Source of the DNA: Liquidambar formosana
Taxonomy: Eukaryota; Streptophyta; Magnoliopsida; Saxifragales; Altingiaceae
DNA: 64,000 nt
Direction: 5' to 3'
Assembly: GCA_039720395.1 (NCBI GenBank)
Contig: CM077826.1
Coordinates: 15,371,962-15,435,961 of the forward strand
The notes beneath the pieces are model-generated. The model searched no databases and had not been told where the DNA came from. It saw only the letters and a program-made list of their open reading frames with translations. Numbering within the stretch: position 1 is the stretch's first letter; each line of letters starts with the position of its first letter. Shown in pieces: positions 21,279-40,641 of this stretch. The position numbers and the translations under genes are program-made.

Positions 21279-21998
21279 ATGAGCCGATCAGGTGCTTCAT
21301 CACTTAAACGGAAACGGCCAGACTCGAATTCACTATCTCAGTCTCTGACAGAGCATGAACGTGTCCTATATGATTTAATCCGAAGCAAGCAAGACATGGG
21401 AATCTGGACGAGAGACATGAAACGAGAAACAAACTTACCTGACAATGTGGTTACTAAATCCCTTAAGGTGCTCCAAGCCAAGAAGCTAATAAAAGAGGTT
21501 GTTAATATCCAAAACAAGGGGAGAAAACACTTCATGGCAGTAGAGTTTGAACCATCAAAGGAACTAACTGGTGGTGCCTGGTATGTGGAGGGAAACCTCG
21601 ACATTGAATTCATAAAATTTCTCAAAGAGCTTTGCTTAAAACAGATATATATGATGAAGGTTGCCACAGTGGAGGGAGTTTCAGATGCAATTAAAAGGAC
21701 TGGAGCATTCAAGGTTGAATGCACGACCCAGCAAATTGCAGAGATTGTGAAGGCTTTGGTTTTGGACAATGAGATCCTGGAGGTGAGGAGTACTGGATCC
21801 GGTGAGTTTTCTTCTATTCCAATTGGGGCAGTTTGTTATAGATGCACAAGTAGGGGAGGCCTTGGAGGGGGAGGACCCAAAATAGGGGCCATGGCTTCAA
21901 TTCCATGTGGGGTTTGTCCCCGAATTAGTCAGTGCACTCCTGATGGCATTATCTCTCCCAGGACCTGTGTCTACTTTGCTAAATGGTTGGATTTTTAA
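21279..21998 (+). CDS. DNA-directed RNA polymerase III subunit RPC6 (RPC34)
   Basis: Subunit of the nuclear Pol III RPC3-RPC6-RPC7 subcomplex, used in promoter opening and recruitment by TFIIIB at tRNA and 5S genes. The ORF, 239 aa, begins MSRSGASSLKRKRPDS, directly after an acceptor (TTTTGTCTTTAG-GA), so the upstream in-frame residues are probably intron. It has winged-helix segments (residues about 25-150: LTEHERVLYDLIRSKQDMGI, then KSLKVLQAKKLIKEV, GGAWYVEGNLDIEFI). The C-terminal C-x2-C-x5-C-x10-C set (Cys210, 213, 219, 230; ending CVYFAKWLDF) matches the Fe-S-binding end known in human RPC6/POLR3F. The coding part is intronless. A poly(A) signal AATAAA follows at about 22021. Shorter than the 316-aa human protein, mainly in the middle and linker regions. 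Confidence 0.9.
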   Translation: MSRSGASSLKRKRPDSNSLSQSLTEHERVLYDLIRSKQDMGIWTRDMKRETNLPDNVVTKSLKVLQAKKLIKEVVNIQNKGRKHFMAVEFEPSKELTGGAWYVEGNLDIEFIKFLKELCLKQIYMMKVATVEGVSDAIKRTGAFKVECTTQQIAEIVKALVLDNEILEVRSTGSGEFSSIPIGAVCYRCTSRGGLGGGGPKIGAMASIPCGVCPRISQCTPDGIISPRTCVYFAKWLDF

Positions 21999-22021
21999 AG
22001 TGATTGTATTTAGATGAGTTC

Positions 22022-23178
22022 AATAAAATTACCTGCCAAATTTTTAGTGTGGCTATTTAGAAATTACATGCCTCAAACTCATTTCATTTGTATATTCCCC
22101 CCCCTTTTTTTTCCCTATTTTTCCTTTTGTTGATGGAGTAATCATCGTTAACATGAGTGCAGGAGGAGGGATAAATTTTTTATCTTGTATTTGTGTTGGC
22201 GTGTGTAAAATTGAAGCCATAGCCGGATAAACCCTTTTTCTGGAGTAATTCACTGACCTTAATTTTACCCTGTCAGCTGCAGCTTGAATCATCTGAATTT
22301 TATTTCCCTTTCCGGTCCAGGCTAGAATGATCTACTTTGATCTGCACACTTTTCATCTTTTGTCATGCACAGTGCATAGTTCTCTCATGAATTTAGAAGA
22401 CTTTTTTTTTTCTTTTCTTTTTTTCTTTTTGGAGGGGTTGGGGAGGGGAGAATAGGACATTCTCACACATGCACTTCTGCGGAGTGGAAAATCAAGACTC
22501 CCAAAAATTCTACATCTTTATTGGAGTGAGACATGTCATTATCCAAGGGTCATTGGCCATAATTTAGAAGACAAGTAGAGTTGGTAATGAATCCGGTTCA
22601 GGTTCCGGTTCCAAAACATTGCAACTGAAACCCAAAACATTGCAACTGAAACGCAACTTGATTACTATTAAGAAAATACCAAATCATTAAAATGCATTTG
22701 GAAACATTAAGTGGCGATCGACTTGCCTAATAATTGGATTTCACTCAGGTTAAAAACCTAATCCACTTTAAATGGTCGGCCTGGCCTGGCCTGGCAGGTT
22801 GAAATCGGATTTAGCCAACTCAGCAGTGTGCTTATGAAAGAAACATTAACTTAACATGCTCAGGTGAATTAGAGGCATGGCAAATAGTGTGCTGCCCTTT
22901 CTTTGTCCCAATCTTTGTTGTAGGTTTTCATTTTTCCAATAATTTTGTCATATGTGGTCAGTCAACCACCGTTGCCCACATGTTTTGCCAGTGAAAATGT
23001 GTTGTATAGGGACTAGGAAGTGTACCTAGCAACTTGTAGGAGGTGGAAATGTTGGTTGTTGGAACTTTCTTAATTAAGTTCTATGCCTATCTTGTTATGG
23101 CCTAAAATTAATTTTCATCCTTATCCAGTTCTGTCCTTTAATTAATTTAATTTTCTTCGGTGTTCAATTTTGTTCCAT
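22022..23178. other. Intergenic between RPC6 and ATS3 genes
   Basis: Holds the RPC6 3' end, a pyrimidine-rich tract around 22403-22430 and a short GGCCTGGCCTGGC repeat at about 22779-22797. No gene is recognised. Confidence 0.6.
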
Positions 23179-23187
23179 TATAAAAAC
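23179..23187 (+). promoter_or_regulatory. Candidate TATA box of the PLAT-domain gene
   Basis: The sequence TTATAAAAA lies about 140 bp upstream of the preferred ATG at 23323, a plausible distance for a TATA element plus 5'UTR. No other core element was checked. Confidence 0.4.
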
Positions 23188-23322
23188 GTAAAAGACCGAT
23201 TTACCCTTGGTTGTCCGCATGCTCTTAATTATAGCATATGCCAGTTGTAGATGGAATCAACAAAGATCAGATTTCCCCGTCAATCTCTCTCTGTAAGAAA
23301 GCTGAAGGGTTTGTGGAAAAAA

Positions 23323-23491
23323 ATGATCAGAAAGGTGACTCTGCTGATCCTTTTAGCTTCCTTCTTCAGCTTCTCGCAAGCTGAATCTCTCAATCCACTG
23401 CCCAAACCTCTCAGATCCTTCAAGATCAATGATACCCAGGTATGAACAAAAATTCCCTGTATACATATGTGGAGAGTGTGTGTGTGTGTGC

Positions 23492-23543
<52 letters not shown>

Positions 23544-24768
23544 AGAGAGATCTTCAATTGGAAAAAGTACCCATGTATTGAAATTTCCCGTCAAGAGATT
23601 TCTATAGAGAGAAATGACCCTCCTTTGATTGAAAAGAAAGAGGCATTTTTTATTTATTTATATTGTCTCTGAAAGTAGGCATATTCTTTGTAGAACGTAA
23701 ATAGCTGTTCTTACACGGTGACCATAAAGACAAGCTGCTCTTCAACCTCGTTCACACGAGACCAAATCAGTCTTTCATTCGGTGATGCTTATGGTAATCA
23801 GGTTCGTATATGCATACATACTCCAATATATATAAATGTACAGCTCGTCTGCAAGTCATCTCATCAGATCACTTAAATCATTAATCCATGTAGAGATCCC
23901 ATCCCACAACTTTATGAAGAAGTCTGGACAGGATGGACTAGAAGTGTTTTTTATAATCTGTAAATTTATATACACAAGTCTAGGGTTGTACGGCAAACCT
24001 GAAAACATGTCCCATTGATGATAAGTCTCACTAATTAATTTTGATTTCACACTATTTGATAAATCTTTTTTAGTTTGTTTTGTTTTGTTTTGTTTTTGAA
24101 AAGAATAAACACAATTTATTTCAAACCAACGGAGGTTTGGTTTATTCAAGAATCATATAACAGTTATGGAATAGATTTAATCTAATTCAAATTTTAAAAT
24201 TTTCAAACATGACCCAATATAAAGTTCACTTTCAGTCAAATCCCATACCCAGATAGATGTCCACACTTCCTTTTAAAAGCGTTCGAGTCAAAGCCTTAAA
24301 TGGCTTAGGTGATTTTGATCCCACATGCTTGAAAAGGAAGCTCGGATAATTCAAAATTTTCTGTATACATATATACTCCTATCTTTAATCGAGAATTCAA
24401 GACCAACCCAGTTAAGGAAATTAAATTCTGAATAATGGGTACCTTTTATAATTTAATTTGTGGATATGTTCTTGACATTTTCATTTGTTGGGGGGTGGGA
24501 TGAGCAGGTTTATGCGCCTAGGCTGGATGACCCAGGGTCAAGGACATTTGAGCGGTGTTCCACGGATACGTTCCAGATATACGGACCATGTACGTACCAG
24601 GTGTGTTATGTGTACCTTTATAGGAGTGGACCCGACGGTTGGAAGCCTGAGACTGTAAAGATCTACGGTTATTACACCAATCCTGTCACCTTCTATTACA
24701 ACACTTTCGTTCCCCCTGATGTTTGGTTTGGATTCAATATCTGTTACACTGCTTCCGCTTCCACTTGA
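23323..24768 (+). CDS. Secreted PLAT/LH2-domain protein, embryo-specific ATS3 type
   Basis: Three coding exons: 23323-23439, 23694-23801 and 24508-24768, all joined in phase 0 with GT-AG introns, giving 161 aa. I prefer the Met at 23323 because MIRKVTLLILLASFFSFSQA is a good signal peptide. An in-frame ATG at 23251 would add 24 basic residues in front of it. The mature part is one PLAT domain: CSYTVTIKTSC, DQISLSFGDAYGNQ, APRLDDPGSRTFERCSTDTF, QIYGPCTYQVCYVYLYRSG, ending VWFGFNICYTASAST. This is the conserved pattern of plant ATS3-like proteins, with cysteines probably in disulfides. Expected to be secreted; the biochemical role of the family is poorly known. Intron 1 holds a (TG)n(AG)n microsatellite at about 23470-23540. 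Confidence 0.9.
23470..23540 (+). repeat. (TG)n(AG)n compound microsatellite
   Basis: TG repeats followed by AG repeats in intron 1 of the ATS3-type gene; a length-variable marker candidate. Confidence 0.9.
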
Positions 24769-25012
24769 ACTATGTACTCACTTCAATTTCACATGCATTA
24801 ATAACTATTTTCGCTCCACGAAACTCTTTACTTTCAAAATATTTATTATTAGTCTTGAGTGTTGATAGTACAAGACTATTGTTTTTGACTCTGCCACTTC
24901 AAGTATCAAATTAAATTTTATTTCCGCATTTTCCATTCTAACCAAACAAATATGATGTAAGATTAGATAAAATCAAATGTGTAGAGACACACTTAACCAA
25001 ACAAAGGGATGT

Positions 25013-25330
25013 TAGGTTGCATTTGGTTGGTAGGAATGGAATGGAAATGGAATGAGAATGGACGTTTTATCTCAATGTTTGGTTAGGGTAGGAATGGAAT
25101 GAGAAAATATAAGTGAGCACCATTTTTAATGTTTTTTACTTCTAAAAAAGTGAGAGTAGCCATTCTGTTGGTTTGAAGAGGAACAAAAGGAATGACTATT
25201 TTTTCGTTTGAGGGAATAGACTACCACAAAAGAGCAACCATTCCATTTTTTTGTACAATCAAACACTCATTTTTTATTTTGGAGAATAGAATCATCATTC
25301 TATTCCTTCTCTTATATCCCGTAACAAAGG
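25013..25330. mobile_element. Harbinger-like MITE, 3'-truncated
   Basis: Starts GGTTGCATTTGGTTGG after TTA and has an interior related, in inverted orientation, to 59746-60086 (ATTCC-rich, with an ACCATTTTTAATG block). The expected opposite terminus is not seen. Confidence 0.5.
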
Positions 25331-26400
25331 ATTAATATATGCAGGACAAAGACACATTATGAGCCCTTTTAAAAAAAAAAAAAAATACTTTATAAAGAGA
25401 ACCTTTGTGAACTTTAATAAACGGTAATTTGACATATTAACTCTCAAATGGGGTGAAACCAAAGGTGAAAAGAATTGGAATAATTAAAAGAGAAAAGAAG
25501 TACAAATGATTGATGCTCACAATAATAGTTTGTGGACACTGGAAGAGTCAGACATTTTTCTACCCATCAAGCTGTCATGGGACCGATAGGAGCTTCACGT
25601 CGAGGCTTCAACCAAATCCAGAGAAGTAAATTTGCAGCGGAGTTATGGTCTGGTGAAAGCCATGTCCAAAGAAGTAGAGAATGGTTAAATACAGAAATCG
25701 GCCACTAATCTTTGAAAATCGAAACAGAGTCGCGCTTAATTTGTTCCCAAATAAGTACGGTGTTTGATTTAGAGCCTCGACATGATTTTTATACTTCAAA
25801 GCATAACTGCATATTAGTGCAAAAGCATGAATTTCTTTGGTGGAGTTTTATTTTTCATTCTACTCACTAAAAGTGTTGTATAATACATCTCACACGACCA
25901 CACATGCATAAAGCACAATATTGATAAATGGTGTTAATGTTAATAATATTAGTGCATGTTGATGAGACAGAACCTTCCTTCTATCTCTTTATATATAAAA
26001 TATATAATATAATATGAGACAATCAAAATGCTACAACTCTTACCCATATTGTCACAGGCACCATTATGATTTGTGGGAAGTATAGTCTAATTTAGATAAG
26101 GGAATCAAATCATAGCTACAACCCTTATAGAAGCAATAATGGATGGATTAGTTTGTTTGTTTGCCTTTTTTTCTTATTTTATTTTAATCTAAGGGTATAA
26201 TGAAATTTAAATAAACTCGCATCATAGATAGAAATCAATTATTACAGCAACAAAGGCGACTCCCTAATCAAGATCGAAGAGTAACAAATTAAATTTCCAT
26301 TTTACATCGAGAGTTCATTCGTCCGAACAAAACACATGCAATTACTAGCTGACAAGGTGGTATTTTCGTCCATTCACCACATCTTCGCTTCCTATATCTT
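25331..26400. other. Intergenic between ATS3 and UAP56 genes
   Basis: AT-rich with no convincing frame. The only notable blocks are an A run (about 25372-25385) and a TATATAAAATATATAATATAA stretch near 25990. Confidence 0.6.
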
Positions 26401-26499
26401 GTCCGCTCTCTTCTAACCCTAGCTCCCTCTCTCTTTCCCAACCCTAGATCGTGGGTTTATCCTCTCCCTCTCTCTCTCTCTCTCTCTTTCTTTCCTCTC

Positions 26500-26546
<47 letters not shown>

Positions 26547-26711
26547 TTTTTCCCTTTTTTGTTTTCCGCAGACGCCTCACTCTCAAAACCCTAACTCTCT
26601 ACTTCGAAGCTCACAGGTCAGTACAGTAACTCAATGGAAGTTTAGCTACCACGACTCTCAAAACCCTATCCTTAACCCTGAGTGTCGATTTTGTTGTATG
26701 CGTACATATAG
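26401..26711 (+). promoter_or_regulatory. Promoter / 5'UTR of the UAP56-type gene with telo-boxes and CT tracts
   Basis: Contains several AACCCTA telo-box-type motifs (near 26416, 26440, 26588, 26663), frequent in promoters and leaders of plant housekeeping genes, and long CT microsatellites (about 26461-26543). A 5'UTR intron is likely: donor CTCACAG-GTCAGT at 26617 and acceptor ACATATAG ending at 26711, one base before the ATG codon at 26713. Confidence 0.6.
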
Positions 26712-26712
26712 G

Positions 26713-34763
<8,051 letters not shown>

Positions 34764-37155
34764 TGGAAGTTCATTTTTTTATCTTTTGCCATCATGGATG
34801 CCTGTGTGTAACTTATTCGGGGCATGAGTGGGGTTGGAGTAGCATCATCAGTGGGAAGTGTTTGCAAAAGGCGTTTGATATCATTTAATGTATCAGATGG
34901 TAGTATTGCTATGTAGAATATTGAGACCATCAATTGGGGGGAGAGCAGCTGGAATGATAGATATTCGGTTTTAACTTTTGTTTTTAAGATATTTTGTACT
35001 GTTATTGAAATTTAGACTAGGAAGATGCACTAGGGAGTTCGGAATACTAGGCCTGTCTAAATCATTTTTATGTTGTGTTATGATGGTGTGATGCCTGGTT
35101 GACAGTTTGCTAGACATTTTAGGTGTTTTTTTTTTTTTTTTTCATATTAAATTTTTATCTATTATTCCTGATAGCATCTTATTTTATTTTTAGCCTCTGT
35201 TTGAATCGATCAATATTAGCTGATAGACTCTTTTAAGATAAAACAAGAGGAGTTCGAATTTATTTTTGGGTCATGGTTTGATTAGTCTGCTGCACTTCTG
35301 GAAGTTAAATGAGTCAAATTGGAACTTATGTTGTTTATGTCATTAATTTATTCAACCAAGGGGCATGCACCTGCTACTTGGAATTTATTCTTTGGGTATT
35401 TTTATTCCAAGTTTACAAAACGGGGGACTTACCCAATTTGAACCTAATGAAAATACCCATAGAATCAATTCCTAGTAAATCAAGTCTCATTTTTTCAAGT
35501 ACATAATACAGTTTTAATGAAATACGTGACATGCGTATGACTAAATCACTGTCATCCAGAAACAACTACGGTAATGATTGGCCGCCTTCTATTATACTAT
35601 AAGAAGGAAAAATTTTTGAGGAAAAGTTCTTCGTTTGGCCCTTAATTTATGCAGCTTTAGCAAGCAAGCTAATTTGCCCTGTTCATGGATTTCTCTGTGT
35701 TCCTCTTTTGTGGACGCCCAAAACTCGAAGCCTTCATCAAGCGCATGTGTTGAGAGTGGGAATCGAGCGCATGGCATGTGTTGAGAGTAGGGATTTAGCA
35801 CATGGGTTCAGAAAGAGGAGGTGCCTTCAATACTCTAAAGCTTTCATACAGCCGATGGATTATTTTTATTTTTATTTTTTGGCGATACATTGGGAGGGGT
35901 TCAATCTCCTAACCTATCTTGTTTTTACCTTTTTTCCCAGTAGGCAAGCCCTAGTGACTTACCGCAAATGGTTTTCATCAATACGTACATATCTTTTGAA
36001 TGGTTGCACATTCTTTTTTTGGGGGTGCCTCAGCATCGCCTATCACTGGCTGTTTTCATATTGCTCCAATGTAATTATATTTTTCATATTTTTTACAAAC
36101 CACAATCAAACTTACTATAACAAATTGCTTTCAATTTGAATAAAACAACTAAAATCACCTAAAAAATTGTGTATGTCAGTTGTGTTAATGATCAAAAAAG
36201 CAAATTTATAAATTTTCATTCTTTAGAACCCATTGCTTTGTTTATTAATAAGCGTGCCTACACTAAAACATGGACTCCAACAACTAAAACAATCTACACA
36301 CCAACTACCCAATCTATACACAAACTACCCACAATAATCCTCAACGTGAGAAATTATTGTGTATAACCCTTATACCATGTAGATTGATGATGTGGCATAA
36401 TTCAATCAATACATTGATGTCACATACCATTTTATGTAAGTTCTAGAAAAATTATTAGATAGTAATAGGAAGTATAAATGCTACTACAAGTTGAAATGCA
36501 CCATAATCTTATTGGGTGATTATACCACATCATCATGCCAGTCTTATAACTGTTATACTGAATAATCTCACTCAACGCAATTAACGTTTGGATACAAGAA
36601 ACTTGACCTAGAAAAAGTAAACGTACAATCGCCAAAATCACCCATTAAAAAACCATATAAACTTAAACTCAAATTAGAGTCCTTCCTGTCGATTCTGCTT
36701 TTCAGCTACCCAAGGCTTTGAAAAATGCATTTTTCCTTACTTTAGGAAAATCTCATTTTCTTAATAACTCTTGCTTTAGAAGTTAGAGTCCTTCCCGCTG
36801 CCCTTTATTCTAGGGATTAGTACTATTAATATATTTCCACGCTCAACTCCATTTTACCATTTTTAGTAAGTATTATTATTTTTTGCCATTTATATTTTAG
36901 GAAACTACAATTCAGGGGTTAGGATGGAGGTTTACAAGTTTCGACGTAAGTTTTAATAGTGCTAAAACAACTCCAAAACTCAAATTAAAAAACCCAATTG
37001 TAAAATGGTAAGACACAAAAGTTGGCCTTGAAAATTCAAACCAGTATAACAACCCCAAAAAGCCAACTCAGCTAGAAGATATAATGCGTCAATCATAGTC
37101 TGTATTTCTTCTTCGATAGCAGAATTTGCCTACATCATGTCAAAACCAGCTTCTC
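34764..37155. other. Intergenic, no gene
   Basis: Contains the 3' end of the UAP56 gene and AT-rich sequence. A partial direct repeat (GCGCATG-TGTTGAGAGT twice, about 35740-35790) and a repeated TTAGAGTCCTTCC (36676, 36785) are the only structure seen. No coding frame is recognised. Confidence 0.6.
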
Positions 37156-37762
37156 AACTTCTACATTATGGAGCTGCTGGCGACGGCAACGAAGATGATA
37201 CTTTGGTAAAACTTTTCATCTGTTAGATTTTGCTGATTGACTTTTACTCAAAATCTAAGTATTCTATCATTTAAAGCTTGTGGAACTTTATGTTTTAGGC
37301 ATTGATAAAGATGTGGAATGACACATGTAAAGCAAATACAGGCAGTCCTACCCTGATTATTCCCCAAGGAAAGACATTTATGGTGCGCCCCATAACACTT
37401 TCAGGCCCTTGCAATTCTAGGGGCATCAATACGAGATCCCGAATTGGAATTCGGTCTGAGTTAGTTTTTGAAGCTGTTGGTTCAGCATCCATGCGGATTA
37501 GTAATATATATAAGTGGTTCCGATCCAACAATTTGAAATAGAAGCTGCCTACTCGAGTACAATTGTCCTTTTGGATATCTCAATTTATATTTTGTTATTT
37601 TCGTTTCTTTAATTTGACTTTTTATTTATTTATTTATTTATTATTTACTGATAATCCATATTTACCCTTTAATTTTTTTCTACAGGGATGCATCAAGCTT
37701 GCACCGACTGTTCGTACTGTCCCTTTCTTGTATGGTAGAATAAATAAATAAGCTTATAACTC

Positions 37763-37890
37763 TCAATTATCTATATCTATATCTATATCTATAAAAAGAT
37801 GAATATGAAAAAAACTTTTGATTGACTAATATACCTTTATTTTAATTTTTAAACCATCCTTCTACATATATAGGAAATATGGCAATATAA
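37763..37890 (+). mobile_element. Helitron 5'-end-related fragment
   Basis: TCTATAAAAAGATGAATATG, the block CTTTTGATTGACTAATATACC and CTACATATATAGGAAATAT match the three Helitron-type 5' segments in polygalacturonase copy II (51553, 52591, 53030). The 3' end belonging to it was not located. Confidence 0.55.
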
Positions 37891-39134
37891 AACACATACC
37901 TCAATAAAAATTCTAAGAAAACTATAATTCGTATAATAATTAAATAAAACCAAACCCAAATAGGAATTCTTTAAATAGGAATTATAAGGAAACGGAAACT
38001 ATAATTCGTAAAACCTTAACAATGTTAACATATAAATACAAATAAAAACACATTATAAATAAAAATCATAAAATCCTAACACATGAAAGAAAAACTACTA
38101 CTTTCTTCTTCTACGTCTTCTATGTGCCTTCATTGCATCTTCTTTCTTCTGGTGCTTTCTCTGGTATGTAGTTTTCAATAAACTTGACTCATATATACAA
38201 ATTATGTTTAAACATTTAAATCTCTACCTATATAAACATATAAATCTTTGCCTGCATTGCATGATTGAATTTTTAAATCTCTATTTGAATTGCAAAATTA
38301 GCAAGAAAAAGAAGAGAATCAAATACGAATTAGTTGAATGAAAATAAAAAGAAGCATGCTTGGACAAAAACAAATGAAAACCTAGATTAAGAGGCCGAAA
38401 AAAAAAAGAACAATACTTGAATTGCATAAGTAAAGTTTTGAATAGCACATATAATCTTTAATTATTTTCTAAGGATTCGCATATCCAAAAAAACTTGAAT
38501 TGCATTATTGAACTTTTAAATTACTGCTGTTGTATAATTTTCATATTTTGTTGAGAATTCATATATAATCTTTGATTTTTGAAAGTAATCAAGTCAAATT
38601 ACCAAGAAAAAGAACAGAATCAAAGACGATTGATTCAATTGAAGGAAAATTAAAAAAGAAGTAGTCTTGAACCAAAAAAAAAAAAAAAAACCATTAACGA
38701 ATGCACAAGAAAAAAAGAAAATAAAAAGGGAAGGTCTAATGAACCATAAAAAAAAGTCCCTATCAAACCGTGAGATTCATGAAACTTTGTAATATCTATC
38801 TGCAAACCCAAAATACCAAACAAAACAAAACAAAACAAAAAAAAAATTTAATAAATTTTGGTGCATTTAATTGTCCTTTCAAAAGGTAATCGATATGATT
38901 TATTTATGATTTATTATTTTTTTTGGGGGTGACATAGTAAGCCTTTTAGTATAGTGTTTCTATTCACGAGAATGGAGGCTTGGTGATGATATAATTTGTA
39001 GACGTATGCTGGGAATTTCTTGGGTACTAAAATTTAATAATTTTACTTGATTTAAACAAAATAAAATTTTACCTTTGAAACATTGTTAATTAACTATATT
39101 TTGAAGAAAAGAAAATGGCATTTCGTAAGTGAAA

Positions 39135-39138
<4 letters not shown>

Positions 39139-39187
<49 letters not shown>
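39139..39187 (+). repeat. (TA)n microsatellite
   Basis: About 24 TA units between the relic exons of polygalacturonase copy I. Confidence 0.9.
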
Positions 39188-39189
<2 letters not shown>

Positions 39190-40156
39190 GTTGGATGTTA
39201 CTATATGTACATGTTTGCAGATACTCAATTTCATAAATAAGTTTTTTATTTAACAATGTTGTCCCCTCTATATTCAATATTTCAATTGGCTACAGAGAGA
39301 TGACATTTATTATTAAGAATGGCATGCTCAAGTATAATTGAATGAAGGTGGAAAGGAACTCCTCCATGTGGGGAGGAGGCAACTAGTGTTCCTCCAGTAA
39401 TGAGTTTTATCTATATTATATATAGAGACTTGCATTATATTGTAAGTTTGTAACCTTTTTTTTCTTTTCTTGCTGTATTGGTGATAGTATTGGAAGCTTA
39501 GGCAAAGATGGAAATGTGGTACAAGTGGAGGACATCACCGTAACGCGTGTTAACTTCAATGGCACGACCAATGGAGCACGGATCAAGACTTGGACGGTAT
39601 GATACGATGACCTAATTCATCTCCACCATTAATTTATCAATTGTGTCACCAATCAAAAAGGCAAAAAAAATAAAAAAATATCAAAGATAAAATCTAAAAT
39701 ATCCCTAAAAAATAAAATAAAAAATAAAAAAAGAGTTTTAGCCAAGAAAGCTATAAAGTAATTTTCTATCTAAAAAATCTAAAAAAATTATAGTATATCC
39801 AAGAAACTGAACACCCTAATTTCCATTCAATTTCGTTTAAATTATACAGCTTTTGGACCAACAAACCCTTTTTATAATTATTTATTTGTTCGTTTTTTTT
39901 TTGGGGTGATGAATAACAAATAATTCATTTTTTTTTTTTGATAATCCATTTATTAAATAAACAAAATGGTAATACAAATTTTGAATAATTATTTTTATAC
40001 TTTAATAAAAAAAATGTAATAAGGGTATTTTAGTCAAGAAAATTTATCATTCAAACAGAATTGGATGGAAGTTAAGTTTTTAGGTTTTTTTTTTTTAAAA
40101 ATATAATTTAACTCTATTTGGGTTTTCCCGAAAGGAAAATTATTATATGGGGTTTT

Positions 40157-40374
40157 TGTTGTGAAATTAAGGAGAAATAAGAACTAAACAATAAAATAGT
40201 TTGAAAATTGATTTTGTTATCGGATGTCTTATTCACTTAATCTGAGCCTTTCTTATATAGGCTTAAGATCCATAATGACAATTGTAAAACCGTAAAGGTT
40301 ACAATTCATGCCAATTCAATATGAGAGAATTAATAAAGTGGTGGCATCCACCTTTAACTCTAGCATTTGCAACA
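40157..40374 (-). repeat. 3' LTR of the Copia element
   Basis: 218 bp. On the plus strand it runs TGTTGTGAAATT...CATTTGCAACA, with intact TG...CA ends. Confidence 0.95.
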
Positions 40375-40391
40375 CTCCCCCTTGGATGTCC
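40375..40391 (-). other. Polypurine tract of the Copia element
   Basis: On the minus strand the bases directly before the 3' LTR read AAGGGGGAG, a typical plus-strand primer tract. Confidence 0.8.
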
Positions 40392-40641
40392 ACCACGCTA
40401 AGATAATGTGCCTCATTAAAACCTTACTAGAAAAACCTAGTGGGAAAAAATTAGTGAAGGAAAAAGAGTACAACATATTTGTAAATCTTAGAGTAGTGTT
40501 GGACGCACTAAAGAAACTGCCTCATTAAAACCTTGTCAGGAAAACCCAGTAGGACAAAACCTGGGCGAAGGAAAAAGAGTACAGCGTACATATGTCCAAA
40601 AATGAATACTCCCCCTGATAAGACAATAAGTATTAACTTAA

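Larger units (their letters stand above)
37160..39596 (+). pseudogene. Polygalacturonase copy I (GH28), deleted relic
   Basis: Recognisable pieces, by comparison with the intact copy at 48553-56437: part of exon 2 (about 37160-37205, [14 protein letters not shown]); exon 3 (37299 to about 37427, MWNDTCKANTGSPTLIIPQG), which loses its splice donor; micro-exon 5 (37686-37709, GCIKLAPT); and exon 8 (39488-39596), which keeps the catalytic RIK (ARIKTWT). The start codon, signal peptide, exon 4, exons 6-7 (NTDG, DDC and GHG active-site motifs) and the last two exons are missing. Between exons 5 and 8 lies Helitron-related sequence (from about 37763), which suggests that the deletion involved it. 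Intron 8 was later hit by a Copia element. Cannot encode an enzyme. Confidence 0.85.

Noticed and set aside
23251..23322. Upstream ATG for the PLAT-domain protein
   Set aside because: It would place 24 basic residues before the signal peptide. The Met at 23323 gives a normal secretory N-terminus. It is kept only as an alternative.
39355..39395. Helitron 3' end (hairpin CTCCTCC...GGAGGAG followed by GCAACTAG-T)
   Set aside because: The arrangement is suggestive, but it is a different hairpin family from the 5' segment at 37763 and no matching 5' end was found, so it may be chance.
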